From positions 20,586,991 to 20,650,990 of the forward strand of contig CP136061.1 in NCBI GenBank assembly GCA_032622095.1: a stretch of 64,000 nucleotides of DNA, in the 5' to 3' direction. Under the pieces are notes generated by a model, which saw nothing but the letters and a program-made list of their open reading frames with translations, made no database searches and was not told the DNA's origin. The DNA is from Siphonodentalium dalli. Lineage: Eukaryota > Mollusca > Scaphopoda > Gadilida > Siphonodentaliidae. Position 1 is the stretch's first letter; each line of letters opens with the position of its first letter. Position numbers and translations under genes: made by a program. Positions 57,901 to 64,000 of this stretch are shown piece after piece.

Positions 57901-60900
57901 TATTTGCTGGATATGGATTACAATGGAGTATCAGTGACAAGCACTCCATTTGTTCACAAACGTAAGCAGTTACTGAAAGACAGGTGTGCCTTAGTGTAAA
58001 CATCTTTATTTCCAAATCCAAACAAATATCATAATAAACATATGATACAGAAACTGTATACACCCGTCAGTAAGTCTAGGGGGCTCATGCACGTTTTTGC
58101 TCAAAAAGTGGGTACTGGGCTTACTCACGAGGCCCACACAACATTAAAGCAAGTGTATACTATTATACATGTGTATACAGTAAGCAAAATAGAAGTGTTA
58201 ATATGTGGAAATGAGGATCAGACAACAAGCCCGAGGGCTAAAATGAAGTTTTCCCAATAAGTGAGGGAGGGGTATAGTTCAGAAGGGAAGGGTTGGAAAT
58301 AATGTTTTTGGAGAATTGGAGATATATAACAGAATTTGAGTTAGGGGTGGAAAAAAAGGAAGAAGATAGTGTCAGGTATGGCAGGAGGCAGAGATAGAGA
58401 AAAGGAAGAAGATAGTGTCAGGTATGGCAGGAGGCCGAGATAGAGAAAAGAGAGAAGGGAAGGAGAAAATAGACGACGAGAGAGGCACAGATTAACCCTT
58501 TACCCAACAGAAGGGCCCTGTGCCAATGCATTCTCTTATATATGCGAGTCGACCATAGGTCGCCTCGCATATATAAGAGAATGCATTGGCTTAACACATT
58601 AAAAATTATAAAATTGTTAAAGAATGTAAGAAAAAATGGTAAAAAGTGTTAAAAACAGATTTTTTTTAGGCCAATGCATTCTCTTATATATGCGAGGCGA
58701 CCTATGGTCGACTCGCATATATAAGAGAATGCATTGGCACAGGGCATAACTGTAACTATCACAATGTGGTCAAGGAGCCGGTTCCAATGATATCCATATT
58801 TGTATGGTTTTATTGAGACAGACCGAAGATATTTTAGGCTGTTGAAGCTTTATTTGGCCGGTTTTGGCCGGTTTGTTGGGTAAAGGGTTAAGTCGTGAGA
58901 TGATGACAGAAGTGGGAAGTTTTCAATGACTGTGTTGTTGCATGATTAAAAATGATGCTCATATATAGTAATCGTCATAGCGTCAGGCACCATGAGAGGC
59001 GGTCAATCAAAACTACTGTTAACCGGCTACATCCACCAAAAAGTAAGTAAACACACAAACAGCAGGTGTGCCTTCTTCAAGCTGGAGCAATGTATATGGA
59101 TGCTCCATTGATGATATAGCCCAGTAAGTCAAATACATTCCTAACTGATAACTGTGATTGTAGGATTGCAGAACTTACCTGGACATTTTAAGGTCATCAA
59201 TCTTGCACTCAAATAATTGACTCATTATTCCAAGATTGTAATTTTCAAGTTCTTCCACTTTTTGTTTGATATCTTCACATTCTCTTTTATGAATTTCAAC
59301 TTCTCGGATCAGCCAATCATTGTCCAGAACTTCCTGTCTGCTGTTTTTGTCCAGCTGACCAATAGCCCTCTGGGAAATAAACATAATTTATATATAGCTT
59401 GAAGGTAATTTTAAAGTTATCAGGTAATACATACATTTACATAGGTGAGAGCTATGTCATACAACATCCATACATATACACATTTAACATGAGAAGACTT
59501 ATCAAAGTCAAAGAAATTTATCAGCTGTTTTCATGTACATGCATTAGCACAGAAGTGGGGAAAAAACTCTTTATTGTCACCATTGAACTTACCATATTCA
59601 GGAAAATATGAGGAAACACTCTGTATTGTTTCATGCACAAAGGACTCTGGGTTAAAACCAGGGATATGTTCAGAGCTGAAGTAAAACTTTTTCTATTGCT
59701 CAGTAGACACTTATAACTTTTCATTTCATTCACTATAAAATTAGAGAGAATGTCCAAAAATAAAGAGGAAAGATATACAAGCCTTGAAATAGGGTGTCTG
59801 TCATTTGCAGAATGAGGTCCCCAGAGGGTGAATTTAGTGATGCTACCCCGCATAGCGGGCTAGCATCACCAAATTCACCCTCTGGGGACCTCATTCTGCT
59901 TACACCTCAGCAGAATGAGGTTCCCAGAGGGTGAATTTGGTGATGCTAGCCCACTATGCAGGATAGCATCACTAAATTCACCCTCTGGGGACCTCATTCT
60001 GCAAATGACAGACACCCTATTTCAAGGCTTGAAGATATATATTTGCACTGTGCTCTACTCAACAGTTAAAGATGCATCATCCAAATAAAAGCTCCCAAAT
60101 TACTATTTCTAGGGCTTCAGGGGTAAAAAATATTTGGTTCGAGTTGAGGAACCCACCCACCAAAGCTCAGATTGATCAGATATAAATTTTTTAATTTGTT
60201 ATTTCCCGAGATATGTAATTTTTGGGGGCCTGGCCAAATTCGTCAAGCCGATAGTCTCAGACCAAATTGCGGATGAAGATGTATAACTCTAAAATCAGTG
60301 GATTTGGGTGTTAGATATTTCACAATTCGGCCAAATTTCATTCATGTTTTGGGCAATTTTATACTATAGTTGACTGTGGTTAGCATTATTTTTTGGCAAT
60401 TAATAGATTGATAACTGAAGCGGCATTTCCAAAAATGTTGTTGTTGGAATCTGATGATATGGGGACCATCGAATCGGATTGAGTATCTTTAACTTCCTCT
60501 TTTTTTTTAGGCATTGTTTTTTAGAGAATCAAGTATCTACCCATCAGTTAGTATTCAGTTATTATCATTTGGCAAAAGTAAATTTTGGGCCCTCACAGGC
60601 TGGCAGCCTCTGGAATTGATGGATGGCTTGAGAGTATATGTTACTAACCTCAGTAGCTATATGCTTCTGCTTGTCTAATGTGTTCTCTGTGTATGTTGTT
60701 ATTTCATACTTTGCCTTCTCCAAGGAGCTATTCAAATGACCTGAATAGAGAAAAATTATTTGTACACAAAAAAACTTAAATGGATGCTCCCATCCAGTAA
60801 TAAAAGTATATATTGGAATGGTTTATTAGTCATTTGGAGGGATGATCACGAAATATAAGCAGACGACACACATGCGAAATGATAATACAAGTGCAGAAGG

Positions 60901-63900
60901 ATTCATGATATTGTTAATTGGTGAATAATGTTCAGATCAATAAGTTGACCTTATTATCTGAACATTGCCTTTAATAGGAACGACTCATCAATGAGCAGCC
61001 CTGAGAATTAAAAGAAAAATGCCCAGGCAATATTTTTGCCTAGGTGGAAGACATCGGCTTAGGAAAAAACTTATTTTACCAAGGTAACTTTGCAACAAAT
61101 TTTTTTTATTTCTATTAAATCAATAATAACCTTACAATTCAGAAATCTTATTTTATTATGATTAGTTATCAGAACAATGACAGACAACATGCATAAATAT
61201 TATTATTTACTGTCATCTTAGTAGTTTGGGAAATCATTGTTTCCAGACCACTATTCTATAGGTATGTAAACCGCTCCTAAACAGTCTTAGCTTTAATGGC
61301 CTGAGTGCCATGGGTGCTATAATATATGTAAAGAAGAGTGAAAGGAAGTCTTTTAGCCAAAGGGGAATTCTCTGTTTCTAAAATGGTTATCTAATTCACT
61401 CCTAAATAATTTCCCACTCTAAAATAAAAAACACCAAGCTACGGTAGAAAGTATACTTGCCTATAGTAAAAATAACTAATTAGCTGAAATTTAGTAAAAA
61501 TAAAAGGCCCGTCCGGCCAGTGTCCCCCGAAAAAGTGGCTTCATTGGGGGCATCAGCTTTTCTGAAAAAAATAACAAGGACCCTAAATCCAAAGCAACCA
61601 GACAAAAATGGGTGGATCATACCCATATTAGAACTTGATCTGTATTTCGAGCTGATAAACTCATATACCAAATTTGATTCAGATATGATCACACAAACTA
61701 AAGTTATCATCCGGAAACCAGAAATTGACAGAATTCTAAGACGTAAAAGGGCCATAACTCTCACAAAAATGGGCATAGCAAACCCATATTCGAACCTGAC
61801 CTGTATTTTGGGCTGATAAACTACCATACTAAATTTCATTCAGATATGATCACACAAACTAAAGTTATCATCCGGAAACCATAAATTGACAGGATTCTAA
61901 GTTGAATAAAAGGTCGGTAGACCTCATGTCCGCCTCTATGTGTCGGCTTGATACGACCGTTGTTTGCACATAAAAACCTGTCTTTAGTGCTAGTAAACAT
62001 ACATACCAAATTTAAGTTCATTCAGTACACATTTACTTAAGTTATCATCCAGAAACCTCAAATTGGCAAAAATTCTAAGTAAAAAAGGGACATAACTCTG
62101 GTGAAAATTGGCGGGCGGAACCCGAATTCGAACTTGACCTGCGTTTTGCTGGGAGAAAGACACATTCCAAATTTGGTTTAACTCTACTAAAGTTATCATC
62201 CGGACACCAACTTTTGGGGTTTTACATGCATGTCGGGTCGTCGGACAAAAAAGGGCCATAACTCTCGCAATAATTATCGGATTAAACCGAAATTCGAACT
62301 TGAGCTGTATTTTTATATAAGTAATCCACAAAAAAAACAATCCAAAATCAAGTTATCATCCGAAAACCAAAAAACAAGAAAAACTGAATTTTCTATGTCG
62401 AAAAAGGGGCATAACTCTACCAAAAATGGTCGGGCAGAACCCAAGTTCGAACTTGGCCTGTGTTTTGCTGGGAGAAAGTAATATACCAAATTTGGTTTGA
62501 ATCCGATTAACTCTACTAAAGTCATCATCCGGAAACCAACTTTCAGGGGTTTTCTAAGTAAAAAAAAGGGGCATAACTCTGGTGAAAATTGGCGGACGGA
62601 ACCAGAATTCGAACATGACCTGTCTTTTCTGCTAGTAAACCCACAAACCAAATTTAATTTAATTTGGTTCACTCTAACTAAAGTTATCATTTTGATCTGA
62701 TGAATTCACCTATGAAATTTGCTTTTGATCTAATAACCGAAACTAAAGTTATCATCAGGAAACCATTTCCGGACGCACACACACGGTCGGACGGACACCG
62801 GCTATTTTAATAGTCCCCCGAAAAAAACATTTCGGGGGACAAAAATAGTATCACTTTTGGTTAGCAGTTTTGGAAAAGCCAATTTTAGGTACATTCGGAA
62901 GAACTAAAGCAGCCTCACAAATTATTTTGCGTTGCCTCCTTGGCAGCCTCACACTGATTTTGATAATGCAAGGCCTGATTACTCGTATGTGAAATTTGAG
63001 ACACAAAGAGTCGCATTAAAATGATAACATACCTGCCATTTCATTGAAGCTGTTCTGCATGTCTCGTAGTTCCTCTTCTAATAATACTATCTGTAACTTG
63101 TGCTCGTTTTGTCCTTTGTCGCTGTAGTTCAGCCAGTATTCTTTTTCTTTCTGCTCATCATCTATCTCTTCTTGTTTCTTTGCTATGTCTGATTTTATCT
63201 CTGTTGAATTAAAGTTGTTTCAAAATCACAATTTAATTAAACTGCTCTAACAATGCAAAACAAGCTACGGTATGCCAACCATACATATAATGTGCTGATA
63301 TACATGTAGGGTACAATGGAAAATTCATAAGAATTGACATATATGTAGCCGAGAAGTACCGAGTAATAGAAGTTATTTGGTTTGACTACAAACCAGTTTC
63401 AGGATAAAGCACTTCCTGAAAGTACCGACTGTGTGAAAGAAATCATTTGTTTTAAGCTTGAATAAATTCTACCTGGCAACCTCTGCTGCCATTGTGGTCG
63501 AAATTATAACACCATTCGCCTGCCCACAGGGTAAAAAAAATCATGTATTAATCAACTAATCGTAGTCTAATTTCACGGTATTGCTATCCCATGTGTTTCA
63601 GTTTTGAGCGAATTGACAGTTTATAGTTATGCCTCTTGAGTCGTATTGCCACGTCAAAATCAATGACCATGTGACAATCTTATTTTCCCAGAGAAAGTTC
63701 AAAGAGGAATAGAAAATAACATCAGTATCGGCCGTATTTATGGTAGTCATCAATAATTTAAAACGGTTTTACAATCACAATTGCCCAAATATCTTGTATA
63801 TTATTAAATATAAGTGTATGTCGAGTTATTGACACTTTGGTGATGCATGCAATGTCATGCATACTGAACATGGTCAATCATGATCATCGATGAATATTCT

Positions 63901-64000
63901 CTGAAGAGGCCTGTTCTAAATGGATTCTCCCAATCAGTCAAAAAAGTACACATTGGAATGGTCTAGTATTCATCTGAAGGGATGTTCAGGAAATATTAGC
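39737..64000 (-). CDS. CCDC83: Gene 2: CCDC83 orthologue, 3' part (8 exons seen plus a duplicated last exon; 5' end outside the window)
   Basis: Assembled gene. Joining 63200-63033, 60740-60649, 59369-59179, 57098-56950, 44381-44295, 43356-43225, 41730-41660 and 40558-40388 gives one frame of 352 codons, with GT-AG introns and consistent phases. Diagnostic pieces in order: EKEYW near the start, NDWLIREVEIHKRE, then ELENYNLGIMSQLFECK, DDLKMSR, an acidic DDDDEEED run, and the end DYLKLGPLEL with KMPIH and LKDVVSP. These follow the order and spacing of vertebrate CCDC83 (about 410 aa). The first 63-kb exon fits roughly residue 125 of that protein, so about a third of the protein lies to the right. 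CCDC83 is a testis-enriched coiled-coil protein without a known enzymatic role. Comparison is from memory. The 12.6-kb intron between 56,950 and 44,381 is filled with transposons. Confidence 0.85.
39978..40368. mobile_element. TTAA-bounded MITE, family 1 (copy B)
   Basis: Same structure as copy A, differing by a few bases. It lies 20 bp beyond the stop codon of terminal-exon copy B. Confidence 0.88.
40388..40558 (-). CDS. CCDC83: CCDC83 terminal coding exon, copy B (proximal)
   Basis: The acceptor TACTATTTGCAG precedes GAT-TAT-CTT. It reads 56 residues ending LKDVVSP and TGA. Phase 0 fits the exon at 41,730-41,660. It is first in the direction of transcription, so it is the default last exon; its stop is followed by a family-1 MITE that may belong to the 3' UTR. 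Confidence 0.85.
   Translation of the reverse strand, partial: DYLKLGPLELKLLNISGSKMPIHLQHQPSNDELAARDCNPKDWPVTHPMLKDVVSP
40629..41028. mobile_element. TTAA-bounded MITE, family 1 (copy C)
   Basis: TTAACCCTTTACCCAACAAA to TGTTGGGTAAAGGGTTAA, both hairpins present. Its middle keeps TTTTTACCATTTTTTCTTAC, as in the 58.5-kb copy and unlike copies A and B. Confidence 0.88.
41660..41730 (-). CDS. CCDC83: CCDC83 acidic exon (71 nt)
   Basis: The acceptor CATCTGTTTTAG precedes AA-TTC-GAT. It encodes FDDDDEEEDLMDN and SLDFDDEDFD. The donor is GAT|GTGAGT. Phase 1 in, 0 out. The vertebrate protein has a shorter acidic stretch just before the DY-x-x-LGPL motif. Confidence 0.8.
41817..42125. repeat. Inverted plus direct repeat around a CACCACAACCTGGACGAGTA block
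   Basis: The stretch 41,826-41,884 is answered by its complement at 41,896-41,948. The same block then recurs directly at 42,014-42,064 with the following TTGTATAATGACATTTT and TATCCATCTG. A foldback with a partial tandem copy. Confidence 0.8.
42163..42192. repeat. (TG)n microsatellite
   Basis: About 13 TG dinucleotides with one interruption. Confidence 0.85.
42200..43165. repeat. Tandem array of about 160-bp units, six copies
   Basis: Each unit has CTTTAGCACGGGCTACAGGT, TCTGATCATCATAAAATTTG, TAGATGGGAACGAGTCATTT and ACATGGCCGCCAGCAGCCAT followed by CTTGGATTTTACTC. It lies 60 bp downstream (minus strand) of a CCDC83 exon. A more diverged copy of array plus exon edge occurs at 49.4-50.2 kb. 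Confidence 0.9.
43225..43356 (-). CDS. CCDC83: CCDC83 exon (132 nt, symmetric phase 1-1)
   Basis: The acceptor GTGGATTTAGCAG precedes AT-GTT-TCA and the donor is GAAG|GTAATT. It encodes VSLFQIMLSDDRNTALRRIN and, further on, TTNESVNDTVAQLCKE. Its phases fit exactly between the exons at 44,381-44,295 and 41,730-41,660. Being a multiple of three in phase 1-1, it could be skipped without a frameshift. Sequence similarity to vertebrate CCDC83 is weak here, so it is less certain than its neighbours. Confidence 0.6.
43668..43996. mobile_element. TIR element related to 25,200-25,558
   Basis: CAGTCCTTGAGCTGGGAGTG at the left and TTTTCCTCATGGGATGTACA at the right. The body matches the other copy (GACATAGGTCTATCCCACAA, TTGATTCAATATTGAACTGT). 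The ends are more decayed. Confidence 0.7.
44295..44381 (-). CDS. CCDC83: CCDC83 exon (87 nt, symmetric phase 1-1)
   Basis: The acceptor ATATGATTTCAG precedes AA-AGG-CCA. It encodes RPQSATMQAMAETYFSVTG and ALTTQHESE. The donor is GAAG|GTGAGG. It starts 30 bp from a family-2 MITE. It is placed by phase and position; this middle region of the protein is poorly conserved. Confidence 0.7.
44411..44678. mobile_element. TTAA-bounded MITE, family 2
   Basis: TTAACCCTTTCATGACTGGA faces CCACCATGAAAGGGTTAA. Two hairpins, somewhat mutated. Confidence 0.82.
44820..47417. mobile_element. TIR transposon (hAT-like ends) carrying a minisatellite
   Basis: A perfect 17-bp inverted repeat, CAGGGACCAGCCTAGAG and CTCTAGGCTGGTCCCTG, brackets the array and about 250 bp of unique sequence on its right. 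CAGGG ends are usual for hAT elements. The flanks AGACTAAT and (A)AGACTGAT look like an imperfect 8-bp target duplication. No transposase is present. Confidence 0.75.
44852..47165. repeat. 21-bp minisatellite, about 110 copies
   Basis: The unit is GTTATTAGGGAGAAGTGGAC plus T, alternating with a GTTAAC form (GGAGAAGTTAACTGTTATTA). Minor variants are TTATGGAG, TTTGGGAG and TACCAGGG. The unit is seven codons long and lacks stops, so frames of 729 (plus) and 775 (minus) codons run through it. These are not genes. The two main variants alternate in runs of varying length, showing higher-order structure. Confidence 0.97.
47420..47985. other. CCDC83 intron, nothing recognised
   Basis: AT-rich intron sequence with a T14/G5 run near 47,708. 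No repeat partner was noticed. Confidence 0.4.
47988..48107. repeat. Foldback repeat with ACATTGAGATTTGTCACCCG arms
   Basis: GGGAGACATTGAGATTTGTC and the following CACCCGCTCGAGAACGGA are mirrored by their complement after the 4-base centre CATT. Outer arms (CAGTTGTCGCCC / GGGCAACAACTG) pair imperfectly. GCGACAAAAACAATGTCTCC near 48,930 is related. Confidence 0.8.
48110..49440. other. CCDC83 intron, no gene seen
   Basis: A second patch with GGGCGACAGTGTGATTTGTC (48,960) resembles the foldback at 48.0 kb. Short overlapping frames have no motif. Confidence 0.4.
49440..50030. repeat. Older copy of the 42-kb type array, about four units
   Basis: Units share AACATGGCCGCCA or AACATGGCTGCCAGTGGCC, then CATCTTGGATTTTACTCTTT, and CATGACTAAATTCTTTGGC. 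They are more diverged than the 42.2-43.2 kb array. Confidence 0.75.
50095..50165 (-). pseudogene. Relic of the 43,225-43,356 CCDC83 exon edge
   Basis: AATGAAAGTGTCAATGACAC and the next 10 bases match the exon exactly. The sequence after it matches the start of the intron at about 70% by eye. The donor is lost (GGGGAT in place of AGGTAA). It follows the older array as the true exon follows the younger one, so the pair was duplicated together. Confidence 0.6.
50170..50613. other. CCDC83 intron, nothing recognised
   Basis: AT-rich sequence between the exon relic and the hAT element. Confidence 0.4.
50799..51191 (+). pseudogene. hAT transposase, C-terminal dimerisation region remnant
   Basis: A 130-codon frame holds SIIPAGTSSMERLFSLMNIK and then TRLKSKLLEGLMRISRR. 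The pattern (hydrophobic-P-A-x-(T/S)-S-x-x-E-R-x-F-S, then K-x-x-x-R-x-x-L) is that of the hAT C-terminal dimerisation domain. The N-terminal zinc finger and the catalytic RNase H-like part are missing, so it is not functional. It may be translated from an upstream frame no longer present. Confidence 0.8.
51878..52204. mobile_element. 327-bp MITE with about 58-bp terminal inverted repeats
   Basis: ATGATATTTAAAAAAATATA and CCTTAAAGAAAGCCTGAACA on the left are mirrored at 52,145-52,204. Its middle (51,938-52,085) includes GTGTGGTCGCCTACGGTACC and GCATGCGCAGTCCCAATATA. Confidence 0.85.
52250..53190. other. Interior of the 4.6-kb element, GC-richer, coding-like but unrecognised
   Basis: This stretch is richer in GC than its surroundings and has overlapping plus frames (52,661-52,966 and 52,693-52,902) rich in P, S and R, plus a minus frame at 52,507-52,689. 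Frames are broken. It may be a decayed gene of the element. No domain is recognised. Confidence 0.3.
53191..53690. repeat. Tandem duplication, unit about 240-260 bp, two copies
   Basis: CTGAGGTACCTATGTATCAC starts both units (about 53,195 and 53,432). Both also contain ATGAGATCATGTCAGAAG, AAAGCTGCGCCCA and GGAGCCAGA. Confidence 0.85.
53691..56620. other. Interior of the nested element, no gene recognised
   Basis: Holds a C21 run (55,221-55,241). A pair of distantly similar stretches with AATCATGTACTCAACAGAATTC-type order lies at 55,480-55,650 and 56,000-56,160. Short frames are without motif. Confidence 0.35.
56950..57098 (-). CDS. CCDC83: CCDC83 exon (149 nt)
   Basis: The acceptor TTTTTTTCCAG precedes A-AAC-TTC-TTC. 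It encodes NFFLTQFQDNENLDETGILE and later LSIPKEDVMFDETSSTAS. The donor is TCA-A|GTAAGT. Phase 2 in, 1 out. It begins 25 bp inside the right edge of the composite hAT. The start RNFFLTQ matches the R-x-x-(Y/F)-LTQ that follows the conserved DLK-x-x-R of CCDC83. Confidence 0.85.
57290..57790. repeat. 20-bp tandem repeat, about 25 copies
   Basis: The unit is CTATGTGCAGTCCAACTTAT with drift and occasional indels (TACTAGTATG, TACCGGTATG). Plus frames through it (66 and 92 codons) are artefacts of the repeat. Confidence 0.95.
57800..58357. other. CCDC83 intron, nothing recognised
   Basis: No exon or repeat supported. Confidence 0.4.
58358..58450. repeat. Purine-rich direct repeat, two copies
   Basis: GGAAGAAGATAGTGTCAGGT then ATGGCAGGAGG and AGATAGAGAAAA occurs twice about 47 bp apart. 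Confidence 0.85.
58492..58891. mobile_element. TTAA-bounded MITE, family 1
   Basis: TTAACCCTTTACCCAACAGA faces GTTTGTTGGGTAAAGGGTTAA. Both hairpins are intact. It is among the best-preserved copies. Confidence 0.88.
59179..59369 (-). CDS. CCDC83: CCDC83 exon (191 nt), most conserved part
   Basis: The acceptor TTTATTTCCCAG precedes AGG-GCT-ATT. It encodes RAIGQLDKNSRQEVLDNDWL, IREVEIHKRECEDI, then ELENYNLGIMSQLFECKIDD and LKMS. The N-D-W-L-x-x-E-V-x-I-H pattern and the D-L-K-x-x-R end are the clearest CCDC83 signatures in the window. The donor is AG|GTAAGT. Phase 0 in, 2 out. Confidence 0.92.
59778..60031. mobile_element. MITE family 4, compact copy
   Basis: CAAGCCTTGAAATAGGGTGT faces ACACCCTATTTCAAGGCTTG. 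Two palindromes lie back to back (59,808-59,895 and 59,908-60,003) with the usual central block missing. The whole 254-bp element is close to one large inverted repeat. Confidence 0.88.
60032..60640. other. CCDC83 intron, nothing recognised
   Basis: No repeat partner or exon noticed. Confidence 0.4.
60649..60740 (-). CDS. CCDC83: CCDC83 exon (92 nt)
   Basis: The acceptor TTTTTCTCTATTCAG precedes GT-CAT-TTG. It encodes HLNSSLEKAKYEITTYTENT and LDKQKHIATE, a coiled-coil piece that fits between the EKEYW exon and the NDWL exon. The donor is GAG|GTTAGT. Phase 1 in, 0 out. Confidence 0.85.
60779..61005. mobile_element. TTAA MITE family 3, degenerate copy
   Basis: TATTGGAATGGTTTATTAGT, GCAGAAGGATTCATGATATT and a shortened TTCAGATCAATAAGTTGACC / TTATTATCTGAACATT hairpin follow the family order in reverse. 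The TTAA ends are eroded. Confidence 0.6.
61040..61495. other. CCDC83 intron, nothing recognised
   Basis: AT-rich, no feature seen. Confidence 0.4.
61500..62850. repeat. Degenerate tandem repeat with GGGCCATAACTCT, hairpin ends
   Basis: About seven units of some 150-180 bp contain AAAAGGGCCATAACTCTCGC, CGAACTTGACCTGT and AAAGTTATCATCCGGAAACC. The block starts near AGTGTCCCCCGAAAAAG and closes with AGTCCCCCGAAAAAAACATT / TTCGGGGGAC. CGGACGGACACCGG precedes the end. Open frames on both strands (up to 125 codons) follow the repeat. Confidence 0.8.
63033..63200 (-). CDS. CCDC83: CCDC83 exon (168 nt), first one inside the window
   Basis: The acceptor TTTAATTCAACAG precedes AG-ATA-AAA. It encodes IKSDIAKKQEEIDDEQKEKE, YWLNYSDKGQNEHK and LEEELRDMQNSFNEMA. 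EKEYW matches a landmark in the CCDC83 coiled coil. The donor is GCAG|GTATGT. Phase 1 in, 1 out. The previous exon lies beyond the window edge. Confidence 0.87.
63210..63914. other. CCDC83 intron, nothing recognised
   Basis: No exon or repeat supported up to the family-3 element at the edge. Confidence 0.4.
63915..64000. mobile_element. TTAA MITE family 3, cut by the window edge
   Basis: AATGGATTCTCCCAATCAGT, TACACATTGGAATGGTCTAG and ATCTGAAGGGATGTTCAGGA match the reversed family-3 order. The rest is outside. Confidence 0.6.

Noticed and set aside
59521-59853. 110-codon minus frame next to a CCDC83 exon
   Set aside because: It starts in a family-4 MITE and continues into intron sequence without a plausible acceptor or similarity to CCDC83.
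61480-62700. Several frames of 83 to 125 codons on both strands
   Set aside because: They follow the GGGCCATAACTCT array unit and repeat the same residues (for example FRMITLVCVI) in tandem.

Overview
This is a eukaryotic nuclear window. It is AT-rich, has spliced genes with long introns, and holds a very high load of interspersed and tandem repeats. The best guess for the organism is a marine invertebrate, probably a mollusc such as a bivalve. That is inferred from the repeat style (arrays built around the phrase GGGCCATAACTCT, many short inverted-repeat elements, repeat tails of CAAAATATATA) and from animal ciliary/testis-type coiled-coil genes. There is no bacterial-style operon, no rRNA, no convincing functional tRNA and no CRISPR array.

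Two real protein-coding genes can be assembled, both on the minus strand, each from canonical GT-AG exons with matching phases. Gene 1 (19,766 down to 4,803) is complete in its coding part: 7 coding exons, 1,527 nt, 508 aa. It is a coiled-coil protein with a TSNAXIP1-N-like segment, most like vertebrate C6orf118. Gene 2 (from beyond 64,000 down to 40,388 or 39,737) is the 3' part of a CCDC83 orthologue: 8 exons inside the window, with the N-terminal exons missing off the right edge. Its last coding exon is present twice in a tandem duplication of about 650 bp. Genes of this kind are testis/cilium-associated coiled-coil proteins of poorly known function. Nothing in the window indicates that the two act together beyond their shared strand.

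Almost everything else is repeat. There are three families of short elements bounded by TTAA and CCCTTT-type ends, which fits non-autonomous piggyBac-like MITEs. Two of these families carry the same strong hairpin module. A fourth family has ends CAAGCCTGCAAATAG and internal GAGGTCCCC palindromes. A further TIR element with ends CAGTCC/GGACTG occurs twice. A hAT-type element (50,621-56,917, with matching 7-bp flanking repeats) carries a transposase C-terminal remnant and is itself interrupted by other inverted-repeat elements. A second TIR element (44,820-47,417) is filled with about 110 copies of a 21-bp minisatellite. A 5'-truncated LINE lies inside a TTAA element at 37.2-38.3 kb.

Layout: 0-4.8 kb repeats downstream of gene 1; 4.8-19.8 kb gene 1 with repeat-filled introns; 19.8-39.7 kb intergenic repeats and satellites (23-bp, 19-bp, 48-bp and about 40-bp arrays, plus a chain of four related elements); 39.7-64 kb CCDC83, whose 12.6-kb intron (44,382-56,949) holds the minisatellite element and the composite hAT. 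The most notable structures are the duplicated terminal exon, a tandem array of about 13 copies of a 3' splice-site/exon-start sequence just upstream of gene 1 exon 4, and a TTAA element sitting inside the splice-donor consensus of gene 1 exon 5. No wholly new biological system is evident. Exon coordinates were counted by eye and could be off by one or two bases.
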